Below are positions 44,137 to 51,487 of a stretch of 64,000 bases of DNA, in pieces. The stretch is from Actinomycetes bacterium (GTDB taxonomy: Bacteria; Actinomycetota; Thermoleophilia; Gaiellales; Gaiellaceae): NCBI GenBank assembly GCA_025358355.1, contig JANYJX010000042.1, positions 62,001-126,000 on the forward strand, read 5' to 3'. The translations under genes were made by a program, and so were the position numbers. The notes beneath the pieces were generated by a model. It ran no database searches and was not told the origin of the DNA. It saw only the letters and a list, made by a program, of their open reading frames with translations. Positions within the stretch are counted from its first letter, which is position 1. Each line of letters begins with the position of its first letter.

Positions 44137-44553
44137 ATGCCTACCCCAACGCTCGACCTGATCCGCGGTGTCCCCCTCTTTGCCGGGTTGGATGACGCCC
44201 TTCTGCAGCGACTAGCCGGTGAGTTCTTCGAGAAGACGTTCTCCGATGGCGAGGTGATCGCTACCGAAGGCGAAGCGGGTCGGACGTTTGTTGTCATCGA
44301 GTCGGGCGAAGTGAGCGTGTCGGTTCAGGGCATGGCCGTTGCGACGCTCGGCCCGGGCAAAGCTTTCGGTGAGCTGGCGCTGATCGACAAGTCGGCGCGG
44401 AGTGCCACCGTGACGGCCGTCGGCCAGGCGCACTGCTATCTGATGCCGATCTGGAGCTTCCGACCCATCGTCGAGGAGCATCCGGAGATGGCGTGGACGC
44501 TACTCGAGTCGCTCGCCAAGCTCGTGCGCGACATCGAAGCCCGCACGTCCTAG
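44137..44553 (+). CDS. Stand-alone cyclic-nucleotide-binding protein
   Basis: A 138-residue cNMP-binding beta-barrel without DNA-binding or kinase domain: LIRGVPLFAGLDDALLQRLAGEF, GEVIATEGEAGRTFVVIESGEVSVS, and phosphate cassette GKAFGELALIDKSARSATVTA (Glu and Arg conserved). It parallels the domain fused to the preceding transporter and may have arisen from it or compete for the same ligand. TAGAAT (44125-44130) is exactly six bases before the ATG. Confidence 0.9.
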   Translation: MPTPTLDLIRGVPLFAGLDDALLQRLAGEFFEKTFSDGEVIATEGEAGRTFVVIESGEVSVSVQGMAVATLGPGKAFGELALIDKSARSATVTAVGQAHCYLMPIWSFRPIVEEHPEMAWTLLESLAKLVRDIEARTS

Positions 44554-44563
44554 CCAGCCTGGC

Positions 44564-45640
44564 CTAGCGGGTCGCGCCGACCGCGGCTGGCTCGGCCTCG
44601 GATTCGCCAACGGGGATGACGGTCTCGCCCGACGAATCGTCGTCCTCCGCAGTGTCGTCGCGAATCCCTCGTAGCCCGGCGAACGAGATCCCCTCGCGGG
44701 CGAGGAACGCCAGCCCGAGCCCGACGCCAACAGACATCTCGACGCCTTGCAGCGCGAACCCGTACGCGAAACCCGTTCCGGTCTCGACGCCGTAGGACAC
44801 GAGCGGCAGAGCGATCGCCGCCTGCATCAGCCCAACGTTCCCGGGCCAGAGCGGGAAGATCGTCGCCACGTTCATCAGTAGCAACACAAGCGCGGCAGCC
44901 GGAAACGTGCCGAAGTCAAAGGCACGCATCACCGTGTAGACGGCGAGCAGCTGGAGGAACCAGCCGGCCAGCTGGAACACCGATGCCGTCGCAGCAGCCG
45001 ATGGTCGCTTCAGCACCCAAAGACCGCGCTGGGCCATCACAAGCACGCGCCGAATGCCGTCTCTCTCGTTGAACACCCGTGTGTGCTGGCGCCGGGCAGT
45101 CACGATCGCGAAGCAGAGAAGCGCGAAGCCGATACCGACGAACAGAATGATCGCAGTGATCGCCCAGTGCGGAATCTTTGCCGTCAGCAGCGTGTAGAGG
45201 AGCAACAGCACGACCGGGAAGAGATCGAACAGGCGGTGCGCGAACACCGTGCCGAGCAGCACCGCCGTCGTGCCCGAGCCGTGTGGGAGCCGCCGCCGGA
45301 GCACCGCGACCCGGGCGAGCTCCCCTGCCCTCGCCGGCAACGCGGCGTTCCCAAGCAGGCCGACGCAAAACGCCGAGAAGACCAACCGATGGCTCGGATG
45401 TGGCTGAGGCAACGCCTGCCGGACGACGAGATCCCACGCGATCGAGCGCGCCACGACCGAGAGCAGATTGATCAGGACGGCGAGGATGATCCAGCGCCAC
45501 ACGACGAAGTCGAACGCGTGGTAGACGGCGTGCCAATCCGGGCCGCGACGCACGAACAGCGCGGCCATCCCCACGATCAGGAGTGCCGCCACTGACGCGC
45601 GGAACCACAGTCGGTGCGAGAGCGCGCGGACAGCCGTCAC
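44564..45640 (-). CDS. Lysylphosphatidylglycerol-synthase-TM/UPF0104 family membrane protein
   Basis: A 358-residue protein with about eight membrane segments: VVWRWIILAVLINLLSVVARSIAWDLVV, LVFSAFCVGLLGNAALPARAGELARVAVLRRR (family signature around R-x-GE-x-AR), and NVATIFPLWPGNVGLMQAAIALPL. Members act as lipid flippases or regulators of glycolipid synthesis. Its start overlaps the stop of the glycosyltransferase gene by four bases, suggesting joint work on a glycolipid. Confidence 0.88.
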   Translation of the reverse strand: MTAVRALSHRLWFRASVAALLIVGMAALFVRRGPDWHAVYHAFDFVVWRWIILAVLINLLSVVARSIAWDLVVRQALPQPHPSHRLVFSAFCVGLLGNAALPARAGELARVAVLRRRLPHGSGTTAVLLGTVFAHRLFDLFPVVLLLLYTLLTAKIPHWAITAIILFVGIGFALLCFAIVTARRQHTRVFNERDGIRRVLVMAQRGLWVLKRPSAAATASVFQLAGWFLQLLAVYTVMRAFDFGTFPAAALVLLLMNVATIFPLWPGNVGLMQAAIALPLVSYGVETGTGFAYGFALQGVEMSVGVGLGLAFLAREGISFAGLRGIRDDTAEDDDSSGETVIPVGESEAEPAAVGATR

Positions 45641-46791
45641 GCGGACAGCCTCATCGGCGGCTGCAGCAGCTCTCCGGCGGCCAGCGACTCGTAGATCCCG
45701 AGCAGGCGCCGAGCGATGTCCTCCCAGCCGTAGCGATCGATCGCGTGAGCGCGAGCGGCCGCGCCCATCGTCGCGCGGCGCGGCTCGTCAGCGAGCAGCG
45801 CGACCACCGCGTCAGCCAGGGCCTGCGGCTCCTCGGGCGGAACACCAACCGACGTCTCCGGCGTCATCACGTCGCGGTAGCCAGGGATGTCTGAGGCGAC
45901 GACCGGCAACGCGCAGCCGAACGCGCGCGTCAGAACCATGCCGAAGCTCTCACCGCCGATCGACGGCGCGATCAGCGCCTTCGACGAGCGGAAAAGGTCG
46001 GTGAGGTCGTCTTGCGAGAGGAAGCCGCGGATGTCGATGCCGTCGTCTGACACGCGCAGCCGCGTGAGCAGAAGTCGCACAGCGAGGGGATCGGCGCCCG
46101 CGATTCGCAGCTCGGCGCCGGTGCGCTGCCTGATGTCCGGCCACGCGCGCAGCAGCACCTGAAGCCCTTTCCGCGTCTCGTGCCGGCCGGCGAAGACCAC
46201 CGCGTGGTCGCGGCCTGCGGGCTCGGCGTGATCGGGAATCAGCACACCGTTCGGAACGACCTCGTACTCGCCCGGCAGCCATCGAGCCGCCGACGTTTTC
46301 GCCTGCTCCGAGACCGCAATCCGGTGGTCGATGCGCTGCATCAGGAAGCCCCACACGTGCATCCCGCCGCGCATCCAACCGAGGTCTCCCGACGCGTGAT
46401 GGGTCGCGACGATCGGTGTGCGGGCAACCGAGAGCGTCGAGACGCAGATCGCCGGCGTCATCGGCTCGTGCAGATGGAGCACGTCGAATTTCTCGCGCGC
46501 TAGCACGCGCTTGATCCGGAGATGCGAGCGCGGACTCAGCACGATGTTCGGCAACGAGCCATTGGCTGGCACGATCACCGAGCGGCCCACAGGAATCACG
46601 TTGTCCGGCAATGTTCCGTGCCGCCCGACCCGCGGGTGCAGGACGCGCGTGAACTGGCCGGGCGGGTCGTTGCCCATGATCAACCGCACGTCGACGCCGA
46701 GCGCTTCGAGCGCCGCCGCCTGCAACTCGGCGTGCTCATTTACCGCGCCCCAGAACGACCACGAAAACGGCACGACGATCCCCACCTTCAC
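45637..46791 (-). CDS. GT4-family glycosyltransferase
   Basis: A 384-residue GT-B retaining glycosyltransferase. N-terminus VKVGIVVPFSWSFWGAVNEHAELQA; acceptor side FDVLHLHEPMTPAI; donor site VVFAGRHETRKGLQVLLRAWP and the E-x7-E motif region GGESFGMVLTRAFGCALPVVASD. This resembles mannosyltransferases making phosphatidylinositol mannosides. The GTG at 46789-46791 is chosen because CATAGT (46804-46799) lies seven bases upstream and homology starts at VKVGIV. Confidence 0.9.
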   Translation of the reverse strand: MKVGIVVPFSWSFWGAVNEHAELQAAALEALGVDVRLIMGNDPPGQFTRVLHPRVGRHGTLPDNVIPVGRSVIVPANGSLPNIVLSPRSHLRIKRVLAREKFDVLHLHEPMTPAICVSTLSVARTPIVATHHASGDLGWMRGGMHVWGFLMQRIDHRIAVSEQAKTSAARWLPGEYEVVPNGVLIPDHAEPAGRDHAVVFAGRHETRKGLQVLLRAWPDIRQRTGAELRIAGADPLAVRLLLTRLRVSDDGIDIRGFLSQDDLTDLFRSSKALIAPSIGGESFGMVLTRAFGCALPVVASDIPGYRDVMTPETSVGVPPEEPQALADAVVALLADEPRRATMGAAARAHAIDRYGWEDIARRLLGIYESLAAGELLQPPMRLSA

Positions 46792-46911
46792 ACGCGGGAC
46801 TATGCCGTACTGGCGCTGTCCGACGCGGACAGGTCGGGCGGCGCGGCGGCCAGCGGGTGCTCTCCCGTACTCTGCGAGGTAGTCAGCGCCGCGGAGGAGA
46901 AGAGATCGAGA

Positions 46912-47835
46912 ATGCGTCTGGACGGAATCCACCACGTCACATGCATCACCGGCAATGCGCCCGGCAACGTCAGTTTCTATGCCGGAACCCTAGGTCTGCG
47001 CATGGTCAAGAAGACCGTCAACCAGGACGATCCGACGGTCTACCACCTCTTCTACGCTGACGAGCTGGGCTCGCCCGGCGCCGACATCACGTTCTTCGAG
47101 TACCCGGGCGCGCGACGCGGTCGTGCCGGCGACGGGATGGTGCACACGCTGAGCTGGCGCGTCGCGTCCGAGGCTGCGCTCGACTTCTGGGAGCGGCGAC
47201 TCTCTGACTTTGGCGTGGCGTCTTCGCGCGCGGACGGGCGTCTGGTCTTCGCCGATCCGGAGGGGCTGCGGCTCGAGCTTGTGGTGCGGGAGACCGCCGA
47301 TGCGCCGCTCGTGGCGTCGCATCCCGAGATCCCGTCCGAGCTCGCGTTACAGGGGTTCGACGGAGTCCGCGCGTTCGCCTCGGCACCCGAGCGGAGCAGC
47401 GTGGTACTGGAATCTGTCCTTGGCTTCGTGTCCGTGGGAGGCGCGGACTGGGAGGCCCGCGGCGATTCGCGCGGCGGCTTCTTCGGCTACGACCAACCGC
47501 CGGCCGAGCGCGCGATAGGCGGCGCGGGCACGGTGCACCACATCGCGTTCTCGTCGCAGACCGCGGAGCACGAGGCCTGGTGGCAGACAGTCGGCGCCGC
47601 CGGCCTCCACCCGAGCCCGGTCATCGATCGCTTCTGGTTCAAGTCGATCTACTTCCGCGAGCCGAGCGGCGTTCTGTTCGAACTCGCGACGCTCGGCCCC
47701 GGCTTCTCGGCCGACGAGGACATTGAACATCTCGGCGAGAAGCTGATCCTGCCGCCCTCGTTCGAGCACATGCGCGAGCGGGTTGAGCCAAAGCTGACAC
47801 CGCTGCCCGATCCTCGCGCCGGCTGGGCACGCTGA
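46912..47835 (+). CDS. Ring-cleaving dioxygenase-like VOC protein (MhqO/MhqA type)
   Basis: A 307-residue double VOC protein: GIHHVTCITGNAPGNVSFYAGTLGLRMVKKTVNQDDPTVYHLFYAD, then the second half with GTVHHIAFSSQTAEHEAWWQ and SIYFREPSGVLFELATLGPGF. Metal ligands (His8, His in VHHIAF, Glu in LFELAT) are in place. MhqO-like proteins detoxify hydroquinones and often pair with an MhqD-type carboxylesterase, as here, the next start lying two bases after this stop. The ATG has a purine-rich ribosome site (GGAGGAGAAG); TACTCT (46868-46873) is a possible -10. Confidence 0.88.
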   Translation: MRLDGIHHVTCITGNAPGNVSFYAGTLGLRMVKKTVNQDDPTVYHLFYADELGSPGADITFFEYPGARRGRAGDGMVHTLSWRVASEAALDFWERRLSDFGVASSRADGRLVFADPEGLRLELVVRETADAPLVASHPEIPSELALQGFDGVRAFASAPERSSVVLESVLGFVSVGGADWEARGDSRGGFFGYDQPPAERAIGGAGTVHHIAFSSQTAEHEAWWQTVGAAGLHPSPVIDRFWFKSIYFREPSGVLFELATLGPGFSADEDIEHLGEKLILPPSFEHMRERVEPKLTPLPDPRAGWAR

Positions 47836-47836
47836 G

Positions 47837-48466
47837 GTGGCTGGGCCGCTTGAGTATCTGACTCGGCCTGCGGCGGCCGAGCCGGAAGGCGCGCTCGTCC
47901 TGTTTCACGGCCGCGGCTCCGACGAACGCGATCTGTTTCCGTTGCTCGACGCGCTCGATCCGGAGCGCCGGCTGTTAGGAGTGACGCCGCGCGGGCCGCT
48001 GTCGCTGCCGCCGGGCGGTGCGCACTGGTATCGACTCGGCGGGATCCCGACACCCGACCCGGCGACGTTCCTACCGACGTTCGAGCAAGCCTCGGCGTTC
48101 CTCGACGCACTACCGGTGCCGATCGAGCATGTCGTGCTCGGCGGGTTCTCGCAGGGCGCGGTGATGAGCTACGCGCTCGGGCTTGGCGGCGGGCGGCCGC
48201 GACCAGCGGCAATCATGGCGCTATCGGGGTTCATGCCGCAGGTGGAGGGGTTCGAGATCGACCTCGACGGGCTAGACCGCTACCCGATCGCGATCGCGCA
48301 CGGCTCGCACGATCCGATCATCTCGGTCGATTTCGGCCGTGACGCGCGCGCGACACTCGAAGGTGCGGGCGCGGCTGTCCTCTACCGCGAGACGCCAGTG
48401 CCGCACACGATCGACCCGTCGGTGGTGCGCGATCTGCAGGCGTTCGTCCAAGCCGCAACCGTCTGA
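47837..48466 (+). CDS. Phospholipase/carboxylesterase-type alpha/beta hydrolase (MhqD-like)
   Basis: A 209-residue serine hydrolase: VLFHGRGSDERDLFPLLDAL oxyanion loop, nucleophile in GGFSQGAVMSYALG, Asp in HGSHDPIISV and His in PVPHTIDPSV. It belongs to the carboxylesterase/phospholipase 2 family. It follows the MhqO-like gene in the same operon, a pairing known from quinone stress operons. The substrate is unproven. Confidence 0.9.
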   Translation: MAGPLEYLTRPAAAEPEGALVLFHGRGSDERDLFPLLDALDPERRLLGVTPRGPLSLPPGGAHWYRLGGIPTPDPATFLPTFEQASAFLDALPVPIEHVVLGGFSQGAVMSYALGLGGGRPRPAAIMALSGFMPQVEGFEIDLDGLDRYPIAIAHGSHDPIISVDFGRDARATLEGAGAAVLYRETPVPHTIDPSVVRDLQAFVQAATV

Positions 48467-48473
48467 AGCGGCC

Positions 48474-48538
48474 AATGTCCTTGCTCTGACACCGGCCGTG
48501 CCCCGCCGAGCCGTGTCCTGTGTCAGAGCAAGGACATT
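48474..48538. repeat. Palindromic element, copy 1
   Basis: Perfect 19-base arms AATGTCCTTGCTCTGACAC (48474-48492) and their complement (48520-48538) around a 27-base centre. It lies 8 bases after the esterase stop. Same family as three other copies here (48591, 58720, 58861). Confidence 0.8.
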
Positions 48539-48590
48539 GTCCGCAAACCGCTCGTCCGCGCTTGAACCCACCGACCGCGAAAATCGCAAA

Positions 48591-48659
48591 GCCATGTCCT
48601 TGCTCTGACCCCCGTCATGGCCGATTCAGACGTGGCTGGGGTCAGAGCAAGGACATGGC
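48591..48659. repeat. Palindromic element, copy 2
   Basis: Perfect 22-base arms, beginning GCCATGTCCTTGCTCTGAC and ending GTCAGAGCAAGGACATGGC. The centre contains CATGGCCG..ACGTGGC, like the other copies. It ends 12 bases before the -10 of the adenosine deaminase gene. Confidence 0.8.
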
Positions 48660-48683
48660 CATCGCCCCAGTACACTCGCTCAG

Positions 48684-49685
48684 ATGATCCTCGCCGACGA
48701 GGGGCTCGCGGAACTCCACACCCATCTCGGCGGCTCGGTTGCGTCCGAGATCCTCTGGAGCCTCGCGCACGAGCAAGGCATCGCGCTTCCCGTGAAGGAC
48801 TACTGGGAGTTCGACCGCCTCGTCACCGTCTCCGACCCGCGCGGCGTCGAGAACCTCGACGCGCTCGACGCGATCTACCACTGGACGGAGCTGATCCAAT
48901 CCTCGCCGCTTGCGGTCGAGCGCTCTGTCCACGACGCGATCGGTGGCGCGTACCGCTCGCAGGGGATCACGACGCTCGAGCTTCGCTTCAACCCGATGAA
49001 GCGGAACCGCGGCGGCGAGCGCGACCTCGATCACATCATCCTCGCCGCCGTCCGCGGCCTTGACCGCGCGCGACTCGAGTATCCGCAGGTGCGTGCCGGG
49101 CTGATCCTGATGATGGATCGCACCTTCGACGCGCGGCAGAACGAGGTGATCATCGAGAAGGCCGTGCGCTGGTCGGATCGCGGTGTCGTCGGCGTCGACA
49201 TCGCCGGCCCACGCCCTGGTGGCTCGCGCTACGACTACGCACAAATCGCGCCAATGGTCGAGGGCGCGCGTGCCGCCGGGCTCGGCGTCACGATCCACGT
49301 CGGCGAGGAAGGCCCAACCGGCCGCGACGAGATCTCGGATGTCGTCGAGCACCTTCGCCCGGATCGCATCGGCCACGGGATTCTCGCCGCGTCCGATCCA
49401 GAACTAATGGGCCGCCTGCGCGACGCCGGGATCGTGCTCGAGATCTGCCCGACATCGAACCTCCTCACCAAGGCGCTGCTGGACGAGAACGAAATGCGCA
49501 CCACGTTCCGTGCATTCGTGGAACACGGTGTCGCGTTCACGATTGCAACCGACGGCCCTGAGATGATGCGCACGCATCTCCGCGACGAGCTTGAGCTGCT
49601 CCACCGTATCGGCGCGCTCGACGAGGACGAGCTGCACGCTGCGAACGCGTGTGGCCACGCGGCGAGCTTCATCGGACGGCGTTGA
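48684..49685 (+). CDS. add: Adenosine deaminase family protein
   Basis: A 333-residue metallo-hydrolase: AELHTHLGGS (zinc ligands His12 and His14), VTIHVGEEG (third His and catalytic Glu region), DRIGHGI, ICPTSNLLT and FTIATDGPEM (zinc Asp). It would deaminate adenosine to inosine in purine salvage; adenine deaminase or a related aminohydrolase is possible. TACACT (48671-48676) is seven bases before the ATG. Its stop overlaps the next gene's TTG. Confidence 0.87.
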   Translation: MILADEGLAELHTHLGGSVASEILWSLAHEQGIALPVKDYWEFDRLVTVSDPRGVENLDALDAIYHWTELIQSSPLAVERSVHDAIGGAYRSQGITTLELRFNPMKRNRGGERDLDHIILAAVRGLDRARLEYPQVRAGLILMMDRTFDARQNEVIIEKAVRWSDRGVVGVDIAGPRPGGSRYDYAQIAPMVEGARAAGLGVTIHVGEEGPTGRDEISDVVEHLRPDRIGHGILAASDPELMGRLRDAGIVLEICPTSNLLTKALLDENEMRTTFRAFVEHGVAFTIATDGPEMMRTHLRDELELLHRIGALDEDELHAANACGHAASFIGRR

Positions 49686-50593
49686 AACAACCGAAGCGCG
49701 GCGAGATCTGGGTGGTGCTCGGAATCGTCTACGTGGTGTGGGGCTCGACGTACGTCGGAATCAAGCTCGCCGTCCGGACGCTGCCGCCGCTCCTTGCGGG
49801 CGGCACTCGCTTCCTCGTGGCGTCATTCCTGCTTGCGATGATCCTGCTCGCCGTCGGTCGCTCGTTGCGGATCACCCGTCAGGAGCTCGTCGGCACAGCG
49901 ATCGTCGGCACGATGCTGCTGGCGATCGGTGTCGGGCTTGTGCACGTGGTCGAGCAGCACATCGACTCGAGTGTGGCTGCGATGATCGCCGGCTCTGTAC
50001 CGCTCCAGGTGATCCTCTGGCGGACGATCTCCGGAGACCGCGTGAGTCGCGGCACGCTCGGGGCCGCACTGGTCGGTTTGGCCGGCCTCGCGTTGATCGT
50101 GGTGCCCGGAGGCATCGACGGTGGCTCAACCGCCACCGGGCTCGTCGTGATGCTGTTCGCGACGATGAGCTGGTCGGGCGGCTCGTTCATCTCACAGCGA
50201 CTGACACTGCCCAGCGATCCGTTCGTGGCGACGGTCTACGAGATGCTGATCGGCGGACTCATCGCGACCCTCGTCGCAACAGCGCTCGGTCAATGGGGCG
50301 AACTGACGCGCGAGACGCTCCAGCCGGGACCGGTCGCAGCATGGGCGTATCTCGCGGTCGCCGGCTCCGTGATCGGATTCACCGCGTATGCCTGGCTGCT
50401 AGGGAACGCGCCGATCTCGCAGGTCGTGACGCACCAGTACGTCAACCCGCTCGTCGCCGTCGCACTTGGCGCCGCGATCCTTGGCGAGCGGCCGACAAAG
50501 CTCACTGCAGTCGGCGCAGTGCTGGTACTCGGCGCCGTGGTCGTGACCGTAAGCCGGGAGAGCAAAGCCGCTCGCGCGTACCCGCCTGCTTAA
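49682..50593 (+). CDS. EamA/DMT family transporter
   Basis: A 303-residue ten-helix exporter: IWVVLGIVYVVWGSTYVGIKLAVRTLPPLLAGGTRFLVAS is the family opening and YAWLLGNAPISQVVTHQYVNPLVAVALGAAILGE the second-repeat signature. The TTG start is inside a TTGA overlap with the adenosine deaminase stop, which decides it over an upstream in-frame start. Substrate unknown; linkage hints at a purine-related metabolite. Confidence 0.9.
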   Translation: MKQPKRGEIWVVLGIVYVVWGSTYVGIKLAVRTLPPLLAGGTRFLVASFLLAMILLAVGRSLRITRQELVGTAIVGTMLLAIGVGLVHVVEQHIDSSVAAMIAGSVPLQVILWRTISGDRVSRGTLGAALVGLAGLALIVVPGGIDGGSTATGLVVMLFATMSWSGGSFISQRLTLPSDPFVATVYEMLIGGLIATLVATALGQWGELTRETLQPGPVAAWAYLAVAGSVIGFTAYAWLLGNAPISQVVTHQYVNPLVAVALGAAILGERPTKLTAVGAVLVLGAVVVTVSRESKAARAYPPA

Positions 50594-50595
50594 AC

Positions 50596-50628
50596 GAGTG
50601 AGGGACAGACCAGGTCTGTCCCTCACTC
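50596..50628. terminator. Perfect 33-base palindrome between convergent genes
   Basis: GAGTGAGGGACAGACC (50596-50611), central A, and the exact complement (50613-50628). It lies 3 bases after the EamA stop and 24 before the end of the convergent gene, so it can terminate both. The sequence differs from the other palindromic family. Confidence 0.7.
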
Positions 50629-50652
50629 ACATCCTCAACCGAAACCTTCTCG

Positions 50653-51003
50653 CTACTGCGGCGTGACAGGCTCCGTGGCGGCGACTTCGGTAGCGACGGC
50701 TTCAGCTGCCGGCTCGGCTGCCTGTTCCGTCGAACTGGCGACCGCGTCGACTGCCCGATCTGTAACGCTGTCCACCTTGTCGAGCGCGCCGGTGAGCTTG
50801 CCGCCGGTCTTGTCGTCGACGAAATCCGTTGCCTTGTCGACGGCGCCCTTCACATCGTCGGCGTGATCCGCAACGGCGTCACGAGCCTTATCGACGACTC
50901 CACCGAGCGCGGCACCTGCCTTTTCGGCCATCGGGGCGGCCTTTTCGCCAACCTCCCGTGCCGTGTCTTTCGCCCTGCCCAAGATCTTGTCTAGGAATCC
51001 CAT
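50653..51003 (-). CDS. Rv0909-like antitoxin/amphipathic-helix protein
   Basis: A 116-residue protein of alternating Lys/Asp/Ala helices: MGFLDKILGRAKDTAREVGEKAA, VDKARDAVADHADDVKGAVDK, VDDKTGGKLTGALDKVDSVTDRAV. The ATDFVDDKTGGK core matches the Rv0909-type antitoxin domain, also LEA-like. No toxin gene is adjacent; the next gene is ogt. A free membrane- or stress-associated role is equally likely. Confidence 0.7.
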   Translation of the reverse strand: MGFLDKILGRAKDTAREVGEKAAPMAEKAGAALGGVVDKARDAVADHADDVKGAVDKATDFVDDKTGGKLTGALDKVDSVTDRAVDAVASSTEQAAEPAAEAVATEVAATEPVTPQ

Positions 51004-51013
51004 GCGGTCGACT

Positions 51014-51487
51014 CTACCCCGTTCGGCGCCCGCCCGCGCCGGACTCGTGCGCGAGCAGCCACCGCTTCGCGTCCAGGCCGCCGCCGTAGCCGGTCAGCGC
51101 GCCGTTCGCACCGATCACGCGATGGCATGGGAGCACGATCGGTAGCGGGTTGCTGCCGTTCGCGGCGCCGACCGCTCGCCCCGCGCGAGGAACCCCTAGC
51201 CGCCGAGCCTGCTCGCCGTAACTCACCGTCGCGCCATACGGAATCTCCGCAAGTGCGCTCCACGTGCGGTTCTGGAACGGCGTGCCCCGGAGGTCGAGCG
51301 TGAGATCGAACTCGCGACGCGTGCCGGCGAAGTACTCGTCGAGCTGGGTCTGTGCCGCGCGCAGGATCACGTTGTCGGAGCTCTTCGTGCGGGCCGAGCC
51401 CCATTCCACGGCACAGAGTCCGACCTCGGACGCTGTCAACGTGAGCTGGCCGATCGGCGAGGGAATCGACATGCGCTCGAGCATCAC
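51014..51487 (-). CDS. ogt: Methylated-DNA--[protein]-cysteine S-methyltransferase
   Basis: A 157-residue suicide repair enzyme: active-site PCHRVIG with Cys121, the DNA-binding RAGRAVGAANGSNPLPIV and FQNRTWSALAEIPYGATVSYGEQA. It removes alkyl groups from O6-alkylguanine. It overlaps the Ada-AlkA gene by four bases (51484-51487), forming an alkylation-repair operon. Confidence 0.96.
   Translation of the reverse strand: MMLERMSIPSPIGQLTLTASEVGLCAVEWGSARTKSSDNVILRAAQTQLDEYFAGTRREFDLTLDLRGTPFQNRTWSALAEIPYGATVSYGEQARRLGVPRAGRAVGAANGSNPLPIVLPCHRVIGANGALTGYGGGLDAKRWLLAHESGAGGRRTG

Noticed and set aside
49649-49681. Upstream in-frame start for the EamA gene at 49682
   Set aside because: It lies inside the adenosine deaminase coding region; the TTGA overlap and the family N-terminus favour 49682.
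50653-51003. A toxin-antitoxin pair around the Rv0909-like gene
   Set aside because: No toxin-like neighbour; the adjacent genes are ogt and an EamA transporter.
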